Origin: Paracoccaceae bacterium
Lineage (GTDB): Bacteria > Pseudomonadota > Alphaproteobacteria > Rhodobacterales > Rhodobacteraceae
Assembly: GCA_007131465.1 (NCBI GenBank)
Contig: SLQN01000533.1
Coordinates: 1 to 5,146 of the forward strand
Direction of reading: 5' to 3'
DNA: 5,146 nucleotides
Shown: positions 1-5,146 of the stretch, one piece after another
How positions within the stretch are numbered: position 1 is the stretch's first letter
Layout: every line of letters begins with the position of its first letter
Notes under the pieces: generated by a model
The model's database searches: none
Told to the model about the DNA's origin: nothing
The model's input: the letters and a program-made list of their open reading frames with translations, nothing else
Made by a program: the position numbers and the translations under genes

Positions 1-1
1 A

Positions 2-448
2 AATGCGCTGTCGGCCCGCGTGGCCGAAATGGCCGCCGCGCAAGGGGCCGCGCATGTGGTAATCTCGGCGCAGATCGAGGAAGAGATCAGCCAGCTTGAC
101 GCCGAGGAGGCCGCGCTGTTCCTGTCGGAAATGGGGCTGGAGGAACCGGGGCTGGACCGGCTGATTCGCGCAGGCTACCAGCTTCTGGGCCTGATGACCT
201 ATTTCACTGTCGGCCCGAAAGAAGCGCGCGCCTGGACCATCCCGACTGGGACGCTTGCGCCGCAGGCGGCAGGCGTCATTCATGGTGATTTCGAACGCGG
301 CTTCATCCGCGCCGAAACCGTGGCCTATGACGACTATATTGCCCATCAGGGCGAGGCGGGGGCGAAGGAAGCCGGCAAGTTCCGCGTCGAGGGCAAGAGC
401 TATGAAGTCCGCGACGGGGATGTGCTGCATTTCTTGTTCAACGCCTGA
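2..448 (+). CDS. ychF: YchF, redox-regulated ATPase/ribosome-associated Obg-family protein (C-terminal part)
   Basis: The last 148 codons of ychF; the 5' part, including the nucleotide-binding G domain, lies before the window. The reading frame is open from the first bases (N-A-L-S-A-R) and ends at TGA 446-448. YchF (OLA1 in eukaryotes) belongs to the Obg/TRAFAC GTPase group but prefers ATP; it is cytoplasmic, associates with ribosomes and has been linked to the oxidative-stress response. Visible here are the end of the G domain/helical part ([29 protein letters not shown]) and the C-terminal TGS-like domain, with the diagnostic blocks [39 protein letters not shown] and the terminal [18 protein letters not shown] full-length protein would be about 365 residues. 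An internal GTG at 20 is not the start, since family-conserved residues precede it. It converges on the cytochrome gene and shows no damage. Confidence 0.96.
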   Translation, partial: NALSARVAEMAAAQGAAHVVISAQIEEEISQLDAEEAALFLSEMGLEEPGLDRLIRAGYQLLGLMTYFTVGPKEARAWTIPTGTLAPQAAGVIHGDFERGFIRAETVAYDDYIAHQGEAGAKEAGKFRVEGKSYEVRDGDVLHFLFNA

Positions 449-493
449 ACGCTGACCCTGCGCGACACCGGGTGTGAACGCGCCTTGCAGACA

Positions 494-521
494 TAGCGCC
501 GGGCGAATGCACCCGGCGCTA
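494..521. terminator. Perfect 10-bp inverted repeat between convergent genes, possible bidirectional terminator
   Basis: TAGCGCCGGG (494-503) pairs perfectly with CCCGGCGCTA (512-521) around an 8-base loop. It lies 45 bases after the ychF stop and 29 bases beyond the cytochrome stop on the other strand, where a shared terminator would sit. Neither strand has a T-run after the stem, so it is not a canonical intrinsic terminator; high-GC alphaproteobacteria often lack clear T-tracts. The rest of 449-550 shows nothing else recognisable. Confidence 0.5.
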
Positions 522-550
522 CCACGTTCGCTGTCCGCAGTCAGCGTGGC

Positions 551-1474
551 TCAGTCGGCGCGGTTGGCCTCGAGGAAGCCGAGCACGTCAATCCGGTCCT
601 GTTCGTTGCGCAAGCCACGAAAGGCCATCTGGTTGCCGGGAATATAGCTGTCGGGGTTTTCCAGCCAGGCCAGCAGCGATTCGACGCTCCAGACGCCGCC
701 ATGTTCGGACAGGGCGCGCGAATAGCGCCAGCCCTCGGCGACACCAACCTCGCGCCCGACGATATTGACCAGATGCGGTCCGCCGCGATTCTGCTCGGCA
801 TCATAGACATGGCAGGCACCGCATTGCCGGAACACGCGCTGGCCGTTCGCCGGGTCCGCTGATGCGAGAAGCGCCGAGACGCCGCTGTCATCGCGGGCCG
901 CGTCACCCGCATCGGCTTCGGTCTTGGCGGGGTCTTCCGCCTCGGTGGCGGCCTCGGCGGTCATGTCTTCGGTCGCGTCTTCGGTCGCGTCCGTCTCGGC
1001 CATCACCGTATCCTCGGCCACATCAGCGGCTTCCTCGGCGGCCATGTCTTCGGTCGCATCCTCGGTGGCTTCTGCCTCGGCCATCACCGTATCCTCGGCC
1101 ACGTCAGCGGCTTCCTCGGCGGCCATGTCTTCGGTCGCGTCCGCCTCGGCCATCACCGTATCCTCGATTTCATCCGCTGCGAGGTCTGCGGAGTCTTCCG
1201 CCGCCAGCTCTTCCGGGGCATCCTCCACCGCATCGGCGTCGGCCATTGCAGCCTCATCTGCCGCGTCCGTGGTCGCGTCTGTGTCCGGGGCAGCCGCCAT
1301 GTCGGCTGTGCTGCTTTCAACCCGATGCGCCACGGCCACAGCCTGCTCGCGCTTGCCGGAAATGACATCGACCATCGCCATCAGCAAGAGCAGCGCCGTG
1401 CCGCCGATCACCACCGCGCGGATTGCCTGTTCCGGCTTTTCCATGCTCTGAAATTGCCTGAGCCACTCGTTCAT
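551..1474 (-). CDS. Membrane-anchored class I c-type cytochrome with long acidic repetitive linker
   Basis: A 307-residue protein, ATG at 1474-1472, stop TGA at 553-551. Residues about 20-38 (AVVIGGTALLLLMAMVDVI) form one hydrophobic segment after a short charged N-terminus, with no cleavage site seen, so it probably acts as an uncleaved signal anchor. Residues about 45-205 are an Ala/Glu/Asp-rich linker containing tandem repeats. Residues about 207-307 are a class I cytochrome c domain: haem attachment CGACH at 218-222 (H222 proximal ligand), GRxxGxxEGWRYSxA, and PGNQMAFRGL with M283 as the likely sixth ligand, 61 residues on. The architecture (anchor, flexible linker, c2-like domain) recalls cytochrome cy of Rhodobacter and c552/CycM of Paracoccus and Bradyrhizobium, which carry electrons from the bc1 complex to oxidases or the reaction centre. 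The anchor sequence is not one I recognise from those, so orthology is uncertain. AGGGAG (1486-1481) sits 6 bases before the ATG. It is downstream of hemE on the same strand, but a 263-base gap suggests its own promoter. Confidence 0.9.
   Translation of the reverse strand: MNEWLRQFQSMEKPEQAIRAVVIGGTALLLLMAMVDVISGKREQAVAVAHRVESSTADMAAAPDTDATTDAADEAAMADADAVEDAPEELAAEDSADLAADEIEDTVMAEADATEDMAAEEAADVAEDTVMAEAEATEDATEDMAAEEAADVAEDTVMAETDATEDATEDMTAEAATEAEDPAKTEADAGDAARDDSGVSALLASADPANGQRVFRQCGACHVYDAEQNRGGPHLVNIVGREVGVAEGWRYSRALSEHGGVWSVESLLAWLENPDSYIPGNQMAFRGLRNEQDRIDVLGFLEANRAD
935..1153 (-). repeat. In-frame tandem repeats encoding the acidic linker of the cytochrome
   Basis: In gene direction, unit 1 is 1153-1085 (23 codons, residues 108-130), unit 2 is 1084-1004 (27 codons, 131-157) and unit 3 starts at 1003 and decays toward 935. 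Each begins MAE[AT][DE]ATED; units 1 and 2 continue MAAEEAADVAEDTV. On the plus strand the marker CATCACCGTATCCTCG recurs at 1001, 1082 and 1151, spaced 81 and 69 bases. The 12-base length difference between units 1 and 2 equals one extra ATED tetrapeptide; within unit 3, GTCTTCGGTCGC occurs twice back to back (965-976 and 977-988). All changes are multiples of three, so the frame is kept. Near-identity of units 1 and 2 at DNA level indicates recent duplication. Confidence 0.9.
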
Positions 1475-1480
1475 TCGAAA

Positions 1481-1486
1481 CTCCCT
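1481..1486 (-). promoter_or_regulatory. Ribosome-binding site of the cytochrome gene
   Basis: AGGGAG on the minus strand, 6 bases before the ATG at 1474. It supports this start over the internal M11, which lies just before the membrane segment. Confidence 0.75.
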
Positions 1487-1551
1487 GCTTGCATTCTTAT
1501 CACGCGCGTCCTGCCGTTTTCCGGAGCGTGTTCTTCGCGCACCGCGCTGCG

Positions 1552-1579
1552 AAACCTAGGTTTTGTCAGGATATGTCAA
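1552..1579 (-). promoter_or_regulatory. Candidate promoter of the cytochrome gene with overlapping 12-bp palindrome
   Basis: On the minus strand a perfect -35 hexamer TTGACA (1579-1574) is followed after 15 bases by TAGGTT (1558-1553), a weak -10 match (3 of 6). This would give a leader of roughly 70 bases before the cytochrome ATG. The -10 region lies inside a perfect 12-bp palindrome, AAACCTAGGTTT (1552-1563). TGACA also occurs twice on this strand, one helical turn apart (1578-1574 and 1568-1564). The short 15-base spacer and poor -10 make the exact promoter uncertain; the palindrome could be an operator for an unknown regulator. Confidence 0.4.
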
Positions 1580-1632
1580 GCGGCCATAGACCTGATCCTG
1601 CGCAGGCAGCATAATCCCGCGCGGGCATCTGC

Positions 1633-1665
1633 GGCAAGCCCCGGCGTCAAGCGCGGGGACTTGCC
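1633..1665. other. Strong GC-rich hairpin in the hemE-cytochrome gap, possible hemE terminator
   Basis: GGCAAGCCCC (1633-1642) pairs with GGGG-a-CTTGCC (1655-1665) with a single bulged A; further pairs (G1643-C1654, C1645-G1653, G1646-C1652) close a 5-base loop, giving about 13 pairs in all. It lies 70-105 bases after the hemE stop in hemE's direction and upstream of the putative cytochrome promoter, so termination or attenuation of hemE read-through is plausible. No T-run follows on either strand. Two small 10-bp palindromes lie nearby (CCCGCGCGGG at 1616-1625, CCTGCGCAGG at 1597-1606). No gene is evident in 1475-1737. Confidence 0.45.
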
Positions 1666-1737
1666 CGGCAAAGGTTCGCGCGCGCCGCACCGGTTCGGGC
1701 TGCACTGGTCCGGGCCAGCGCGGCCCTTGCCTTGCCG

Positions 1738-2784
1738 TCAGCGGCAGGTCCGCACGGTCTCGATCATCAGGGCCACATTCTCGGGGTCCGCATCGGGGGT
1801 GATGCCGTGGCCAAGGTTGAAGATATGCGGCCCGCCCCGGAACGCGCGGACGACGCGTTCGGTGGCCTCTACCAGCGCCTGCCCGCCCGTGACCATATGG
1901 CTGGAGGCGAGGTTGCCCTGCACGCAGCCATCGACCTGCACATGCTGTGCCGCCCATTCGGGCGTCACGGAATTGTCCAGTGCCACGCAATCGGCACCGG
2001 TGGCGCGGCCAAAGCCGATATAGCCCTCGCCCGCCTCGCGCGGGAAAGCGATGATGGGGATGCCGGGATGGCGCGCCTTCAGCGCGGTGATGATCTCGCG
2101 CGCCGGTTCCAGCGAATAGCGGGTGAAGGCCTCACCCTTCAGCGACCCGGCCCAGGAATCGAATATCTTGACGACCTCGGCCCCCGCCTCGATCTGCATG
2201 GAAAGATACTCGATGGTCGCCGCCGTGATGCGCGCGATCAGCGCGTCAAACGCCTCGGGCGCGCCTTCGCGCATGGCGTGTGCCGGGGCCTGATCGGGCG
2301 TGCCGCGCCCGGCGATCATGTAGGTGGCCACAGTCCAGGGCGCGCCCGCGAATCCGATCAGCGTTGTCTCGGGCGGCAATTCGCGCCGCAGGATCTTCAC
2401 GGTTTCATAGATGGGCGAGAGGGTGTCGTGAATCGCCTCGACGGGCTTCAGGGCATCGACCCCGGCGCGGTCGGTGATGGTGGAAAGACGCGGCCCTTCG
2501 CCGGTTACGAACCACAGATCCGCCCCCAGCGCCTGCGGGACCAGCAGGATATCGGCAAACAGGATGGCCGCGTCGAACCCGTAGCGGCGGATCGGCTGCA
2601 AGGTCACTTCGGCGGCAAGGTCCGGGTTGTAGCACAGCGACAGGAAATCGCCCGCCTGCGCCCGTGTCGCCTTGTATTCCGGCAGGTAGCGCCCGGCCTG
2701 CCGCATCATCCAGATCGGCGGGGTCGGCAGGGTTTCGCCTGCAAGCGCGCGCAGGATGGTCTTGGTCGGGGCGGAAGCGGTCAT
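1738..2784 (-). CDS. hemE: Uroporphyrinogen decarboxylase HemE
   Basis: A 348-residue cytoplasmic enzyme that removes the four acetate carboxyls of uroporphyrinogen III to give coproporphyrinogen III, the branch leading to haem and bacteriochlorophyll. No cofactor is used. It is full length for the family (about 340-360). Visible family signatures are [13 protein letters not shown] at residues 25-37 (substrate-binding R28 and R32), [12 protein letters not shown] at 76-87 with the key aspartate D78, [13 protein letters not shown] at 144-156 with Y155, [10 protein letters not shown] with S210, and [16 protein letters not shown] with H326 near the C-terminus. These correspond to the R37, R41, D86, Y164, S219 and H339 positions known from human UROD, so all active-site residues look intact. 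ATG at 2784-2782 is preceded by AGGAG at 8 bases. It is divergent from hemC across 110 bases containing a PpsR/CrtJ-like site. Confidence 0.98.
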   Translation of the reverse strand: MTASAPTKTILRALAGETLPTPPIWMMRQAGRYLPEYKATRAQAGDFLSLCYNPDLAAEVTLQPIRRYGFDAAILFADILLVPQALGADLWFVTGEGPRLSTITDRAGVDALKPVEAIHDTLSPIYETVKILRRELPPETTLIGFAGAPWTVATYMIAGRGTPDQAPAHAMREGAPEAFDALIARITAATIEYLSMQIEAGAEVVKIFDSWAGSLKGEAFTRYSLEPAREIITALKARHPGIPIIAFPREAGEGYIGFGRATGADCVALDNSVTPEWAAQHVQVDGCVQGNLASSHMVTGGQALVEATERVVRAFRGGPHIFNLGHGITPDADPENVALMIETVRTCR

Positions 2785-2792
2785 GCGGTCAT

Positions 2793-2797
2793 CTCCT
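2793..2797 (-). promoter_or_regulatory. Ribosome-binding site of hemE
   Basis: AGGAG on the minus strand, 8 bases before the hemE ATG (2784). It fixes the start used here, just before the conserved N-terminal T-I-L-R-A-L-A-G-E stretch. Confidence 0.8.
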
Positions 2798-2832
2798 CAG
2801 GCTCGTGCTCTCGTCCCAATCCGGGCCGATTT

Positions 2833-2850
2833 TGTCAAGCACAGTTTACA
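2833..2850. promoter_or_regulatory. Putative PpsR/CrtJ operator (TGT-N12-ACA) between hemE and hemC
   Basis: TGTCAAGCACAGTTTACA matches the TGT-N12-ACA palindrome bound by the redox- and light-responsive repressor PpsR (CrtJ) of purple bacteria. It is centred in the divergent region, 48 bases before hemE and 44 bases before hemC. The left half, read on the minus strand, is a perfect -35 hexamer TTGACA (2838-2833) pointing at hemE, so a bound repressor would block that promoter. No good -10 follows at 16-18 bases. CrtJ control of hem genes is reported in Rhodobacter capsulatus. No other TGT-N12-ACA site was found in the intergenic regions checked. The regulator gene is not in the window, so function is inferred. 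Confidence 0.6.
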
Positions 2851-2894
2851 CATTGCCCTTGTGTGGCCGTCTGCCCGGGGCTAATCATGCCAGC

Positions 2895-3851
2895 ATGAGC
2901 ACAGATTTCCCGACCCCCGACCAACCCCTCAAGATCGGCACGCGCGGCTCTCCGCTGGCACTCGCGCAGGCGCATGAAACCCGCGCCCGTCTGATGGAAG
3001 CCCATGATCTGCCGGAAGCGGCCTTCGAGATCATGGTGATCAAGACTACGGGCGATGACCGCAGCCTGATCGACGCCGACCGACCCTTGAAAGAGATCGG
3101 CAACAAGGGGCTGTTTACCAAGGAGATCGAGGAAGCGATGCTGACCGGCGGCATCGACATCGCCGTCCATTCGATGAAGGACATGCCGACCTTGCAGCCG
3201 GACGGGCTGGTGCTGGACTGCTACCTGCCGCGCGAGGATACGCGCGATGCGTTCGTCTCGCGCCATGTGGCGACACTGGCTGATCTCGCGCAGGGGCAGG
3301 TCGTGGGCACGTCCAGCCTGCGCCGCCGTGCACAGCTGCTCAGCCGCCGCCCCGACCTGAAAGTGGTGGAATTTCGCGGCAATGTGCAGACCCGGCTGAA
3401 GAAGCTGGATGCGGGCGTGGCCGATTGCACCTTTCTGGCCATGGCCGGGTTGAACCGGATGAACATGGCCGATGTCGCATCCTCTGCCATCGCGCCCGAG
3501 GACATGCTGCCCGCCATCGCGCAGGGCGCCATCGGGATCGAGCGGCGCAGCGATGATGACCGCGTGGCCGCGCTGCTTGCGCCGCTGAACGACACGCCCA
3601 CGACCCAGCGCCTGACGGTCGAGCGCGCCTTTCTCGCCACGCTTGACGGGTCGTGCGAGACCCCGATCGCGGGGCTGGCGCTGCTGGAGGGCGACACTGT
3701 CTGGATGCGCGGCGAGATCCTGCGCCCCGACGGGTCCGAGCGGCTGTATGAGGAAGGCCGCGCCGCCATCGCCGATGGCGCAGACCTTGGCCGCGATCTG
3801 GCCTCCCGCCTGCGCGCCCGCGCGCCTGACGGGTTCTTTTCCTGGCTCTGA
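2895..3851 (+). CDS. hemC: Hydroxymethylbilane synthase (porphobilinogen deaminase) HemC
   Basis: A 318-residue cytoplasmic enzyme that joins four porphobilinogens into the linear tetrapyrrole hydroxymethylbilane, the substrate of HemD. It carries a covalently bound dipyrromethane cofactor. Family blocks in order: KIGTRGSPLALAQA (13-26), KTTGDD (50-55), KEIGNKGLFTKEIE (66-79), AVHSMKDMP (90-98) with catalytic D96, GTSSLRRRAQLL, EFRGNVQTRLKKLD, AMAGLNRM, MLPAIAQGAIGIE, and LDGSCETPIAGLA with the cofactor-attachment cysteine C254. D96 and C254 are both shifted by 12 from E. coli D84 and C242, as expected for an N-terminal extension with no internal indel. The frame stays open upstream to about 2664, but that part overlaps hemE antisense and lacks family similarity; ATG 2895 gives the usual length. 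The start lacks a good Shine-Dalgarno sequence (nearest G-run 2877-2880). It ends at TGA 3849-3851. Confidence 0.97.
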   Translation: MSTDFPTPDQPLKIGTRGSPLALAQAHETRARLMEAHDLPEAAFEIMVIKTTGDDRSLIDADRPLKEIGNKGLFTKEIEEAMLTGGIDIAVHSMKDMPTLQPDGLVLDCYLPREDTRDAFVSRHVATLADLAQGQVVGTSSLRRRAQLLSRRPDLKVVEFRGNVQTRLKKLDAGVADCTFLAMAGLNRMNMADVASSAIAPEDMLPAIAQGAIGIERRSDDDRVAALLAPLNDTPTTQRLTVERAFLATLDGSCETPIAGLALLEGDTVWMRGEILRPDGSERLYEEGRAAIADGADLGRDLASRLRARAPDGFFSWL

Positions 3852-3894
3852 CACTGGCATCCCCTGGCCGCACCCCTTATCTAGGTCTGCGAAC

Positions 3895-3900
3895 AAGGGA
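3895..3900 (+). promoter_or_regulatory. Ribosome-binding site deciding the ycjX start
   Basis: AAGGGA ends 1 base before ATG 3902 and 7 bases before the in-frame ATG 3908, so spacing favours 3908 (MVIGRLADG) over 3902 (MQMVIG). GTG 3911 at 10 bases is a further possibility. It lies in the 56-base hemC-ycjX gap, which shows no terminator, so co-transcription with hemC is possible. Confidence 0.6.
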
Positions 3901-3907
3901 TATGCAG

Positions 3908-5146
3908 ATGGTGATCGGTCGGCTGGCAGATGGGGTGTTTCGCAATGTGGACCGCGTGGCAACCGGCGTCACCAGCACCCTGTCAGAGGCGTTTTTCGAG
4001 CCGAGCCTGCGGCTGGGCGTCACAGGGCTTGCCCAATCCGGCAAGACCGTTTTCATCACCTCGCTGGTGGCCAATCTGCTGGATCGCGGGCGCATGGGCC
4101 GGATGCAGGCGGTCGCCGGGGGCCATATTCAGGCCGCGTTCCTGCAACCCCAGCCCGATGATACCCTGCCCCGTTTCGAATATGAACGCCATCTTGCGGC
4201 GCTGAGCGGGCCTGATCCGCACTGGCCCGACAGCACGCGTCATATCTCGCAACTGCGGCTGTCGTTCCGCGTGCGCCCCGGCGGGCTTCTGGGGGGGCTG
4301 CGGGGCGCGCAGGTGCGCCATGTCGATATCATCGATTATCCGGGCGAATGGCTGCTGGATCTGGTGCTTCTGGACAAAAGCTATGCGCAATGGTCGCAAG
4401 AGGTTCTGGCGCGGATGGAAACCCGGCCTTTCGCGGCGGAGGCGCTGGCGCAGATCACCGCCGCCGACCCGGCCGCCCGCCATGACGAGGCGCGCGCGCG
4501 CGCGCTGACCGACGCGTTCACGGCCTATCTGCACGCCGCCCGTGCCGCCGGGTTGCCGGACCTGACACCGGGGCGGTTCCTGCTGCCGGGCGATCTGGCG
4601 GGCTCTCCGGTGCTGACCTTCGTGCCGCTGCCTGTCGGGGGGGCGCGCGGGTCACTGGGGCGCGAGATGGCGCGGCGCTATGATGCCTACAAGGCGCAGG
4701 TCGTGCGCCCCTTCTTTCGCGACCATTTCGCCCGCATCGACCGGCAGGTGGTGCTGGCCGATGTGCTGGGCGCGATCCATTCCGGGCCGGAAGCGGTGGA
4801 CCGCCTGGGCCAGACCCTGACCGAATTGCTGGCCGCCTTCCGGCCCGGACGCAATGCCTGGCTGACGCGGCTTCTGGGCGGGCGGCGGGTCGAACGCATC
4901 CTCTTTGCGGCGACAAAGGCCGATCACATCCACCATACGCAGCATCCAAGGCTGGGCGCGCTGATGACAGCGCTTCTGCGCCAGTCCCGCGACAGCGCCG
5001 ATTTCGCAGGCGCAAAGACCAAGGCATTGGCCATCGCAGCACTGCGCGCCACTGTGGAAGAACAGCATATGCGCGATGGCGCAATGCTTGACTGCGTACG
5101 CGGGCGGCTTCTGGACACGGGCCGGCAGGCGGCCTTTCATGCGGGC
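3908..5146 (+). CDS. ycjX: YcjX-like P-loop NTPase (DUF463 family), 3' end beyond the window
   Basis: 413 codons open to the last base with no stop; the family is usually about 460-490 residues, so perhaps 50-80 are missing. Motifs numbered from ATG 3908: Walker A GLAQSGKT at 40-47 within RLGVTGLAQSGKTVFITSLVANLL; then WPDSTRHISQLRL; a switch-II/DxxG-like DYPGEW at 143-148 within HVDIIDYPGEWLLDL; and TKAD at 336-339, similar to the base-specifying N/TKxD motif of GTPases, following ERILFAA. These are typical of YcjX, a stress-associated family of predicted ATP/GTPases of unsettled function, usually next to a YcjF/DUF697 membrane protein. That partner, if present, would lie past the window edge. 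No membrane segment or signal peptide is seen. The coding sequence contains two G7 runs (4291-4297, 4637-4643) and a 16-base alternating GC run (4490-4505), but the frame stays intact and conserved motifs continue after them. Confidence 0.93.
   Translation, partial: MVIGRLADGVFRNVDRVATGVTSTLSEAFFEPSLRLGVTGLAQSGKTVFITSLVANLLDRGRMGRMQAVAGGHIQAAFLQPQPDDTLPRFEYERHLAALSGPDPHWPDSTRHISQLRLSFRVRPGGLLGGLRGAQVRHVDIIDYPGEWLLDLVLLDKSYAQWSQEVLARMETRPFAAEALAQITAADPAARHDEARARALTDAFTAYLHAARAAGLPDLTPGRFLLPGDLAGSPVLTFVPLPVGGARGSLGREMARRYDAYKAQVVRPFFRDHFARIDRQVVLADVLGAIHSGPEAVDRLGQTLTELLAAFRPGRNAWLTRLLGGRRVERILFAATKADHIHHTQHPRLGALMTALLRQSRDSADFAGAKTKALAIAALRATVEEQHMRDGAMLDCVRGRLLDTGRQAAFHAG

Noticed and set aside
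522..549. Imperfect inverted repeat CCACG...CGTGG after the ychF-side hairpin
   Set aside because: Only 5 clean pairs with an 18-base interior; too weak to call as a separate element next to the perfect 10-bp hairpin.
935..1153. CRISPR-like spaced repeats
   Set aside because: The repeats are in-frame coding modules of a protein linker with no unique spacers and no cas genes.
862..1365. 167-codon plus-strand Arg/Pro-rich frame
   Set aside because: Low-complexity shadow of the same repeat DNA in another frame; the composition is typical of GC-rich antisense reading.
924..1451. 175-codon plus-strand open frame rich in Ser/Ala/Val over the cytochrome gene
   Set aside because: It is the antisense image of the acidic repeat linker: repeated GAG/GAT/GCC codons read as serine, alanine and valine on the other strand. 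No RBS, no recognisable domain.
1556..1990. 144-codon minus-strand frame running from hemE into the intergenic gap
   Set aside because: It starts inside hemE in another frame, has no RBS and no recognisable product; the intergenic part shows palindromes rather than coding character.
2664..2894. Possible 77-residue N-terminal extension of HemC
   Set aside because: It would overlap the 5' end of hemE and span the whole promoter region, has a random Ser/Arg/Pro-rich composition, and would make HemC far longer than its family.
1732..2898. 388-codon plus-strand open frame antisense to hemE
   Set aside because: Long but with no recognisable family, and it covers an intact hemE with all catalytic residues. 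Long antisense frames are expected from third-position GC bias at this base composition.
2835..3962. 375-codon minus-strand open frame antisense to hemC
   Set aside because: Shadow of hemC, rich in His/Gln/Arg/Gly without domains; hemC itself is complete and recognised.
3983..5140. Several minus-strand frames over the ycjX gene (for example 3983-4534, 4518-5084, 4652-5140)
   Set aside because: They are fragmented, mutually overlapping, Arg/Ala/Pro-rich and lie opposite a continuous plus-strand frame with clear Walker A, DxxG and TKxD motifs.

Overview
This is an ordinary chromosomal segment of a high-GC alphaproteobacterium. The style of the HemE, HemC and YcjX proteins, and a PpsR/CrtJ-type palindrome in the hem promoter region, point to the Rhodobacterales (Rhodobacter/Roseobacter relatives), possibly a lineage with bacteriochlorophyll. 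The placement is by recognition only; no search was run. No mobile element, CRISPR array, tRNA or rRNA was seen.

Layout. Positions 2-448 (+) hold the C-terminal part of the YchF ATPase. A roughly 100-base convergent gap with a perfect 10-bp hairpin (494-521) separates it from a minus-strand gene (551-1474) for a membrane-anchored monohaem c-type cytochrome. That protein has an unusually long, repetitive, acidic Ala/Glu/Asp linker. A 263-base gap (1475-1737) holds the cytochrome's likely promoter, a 12-bp palindrome and a strong hairpin. hemE (1738-2784, minus) follows, then a 110-base divergent promoter region with an 18-bp TGT-N12-ACA palindrome, then hemC (2895-3851, plus). After 56 bases comes a YcjX/DUF463 P-loop NTPase (3908 to the window edge, plus), whose stop lies outside the window.

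How the genes fit together. HemC makes the linear tetrapyrrole hydroxymethylbilane from porphobilinogen. HemE decarboxylates uroporphyrinogen III to coproporphyrinogen III. These are two steps of the shared haem/bacteriochlorophyll trunk, separated by HemD, which is not in the window. Their divergent arrangement around one palindrome suggests joint control. The cytochrome downstream of hemE on the same strand is a consumer of haem and probably carries electrons in the periplasm, tethered to the membrane. YchF and YcjX have no evident role in haem metabolism and look like neighbouring housekeeping genes.

I found no convincing new multi-gene system. The points most worth a second look are the expanded acidic repeat linker of the cytochrome, the putative PpsR/CrtJ operator shared by hemE and hemC, and the weak ribosome-binding context of hemC.
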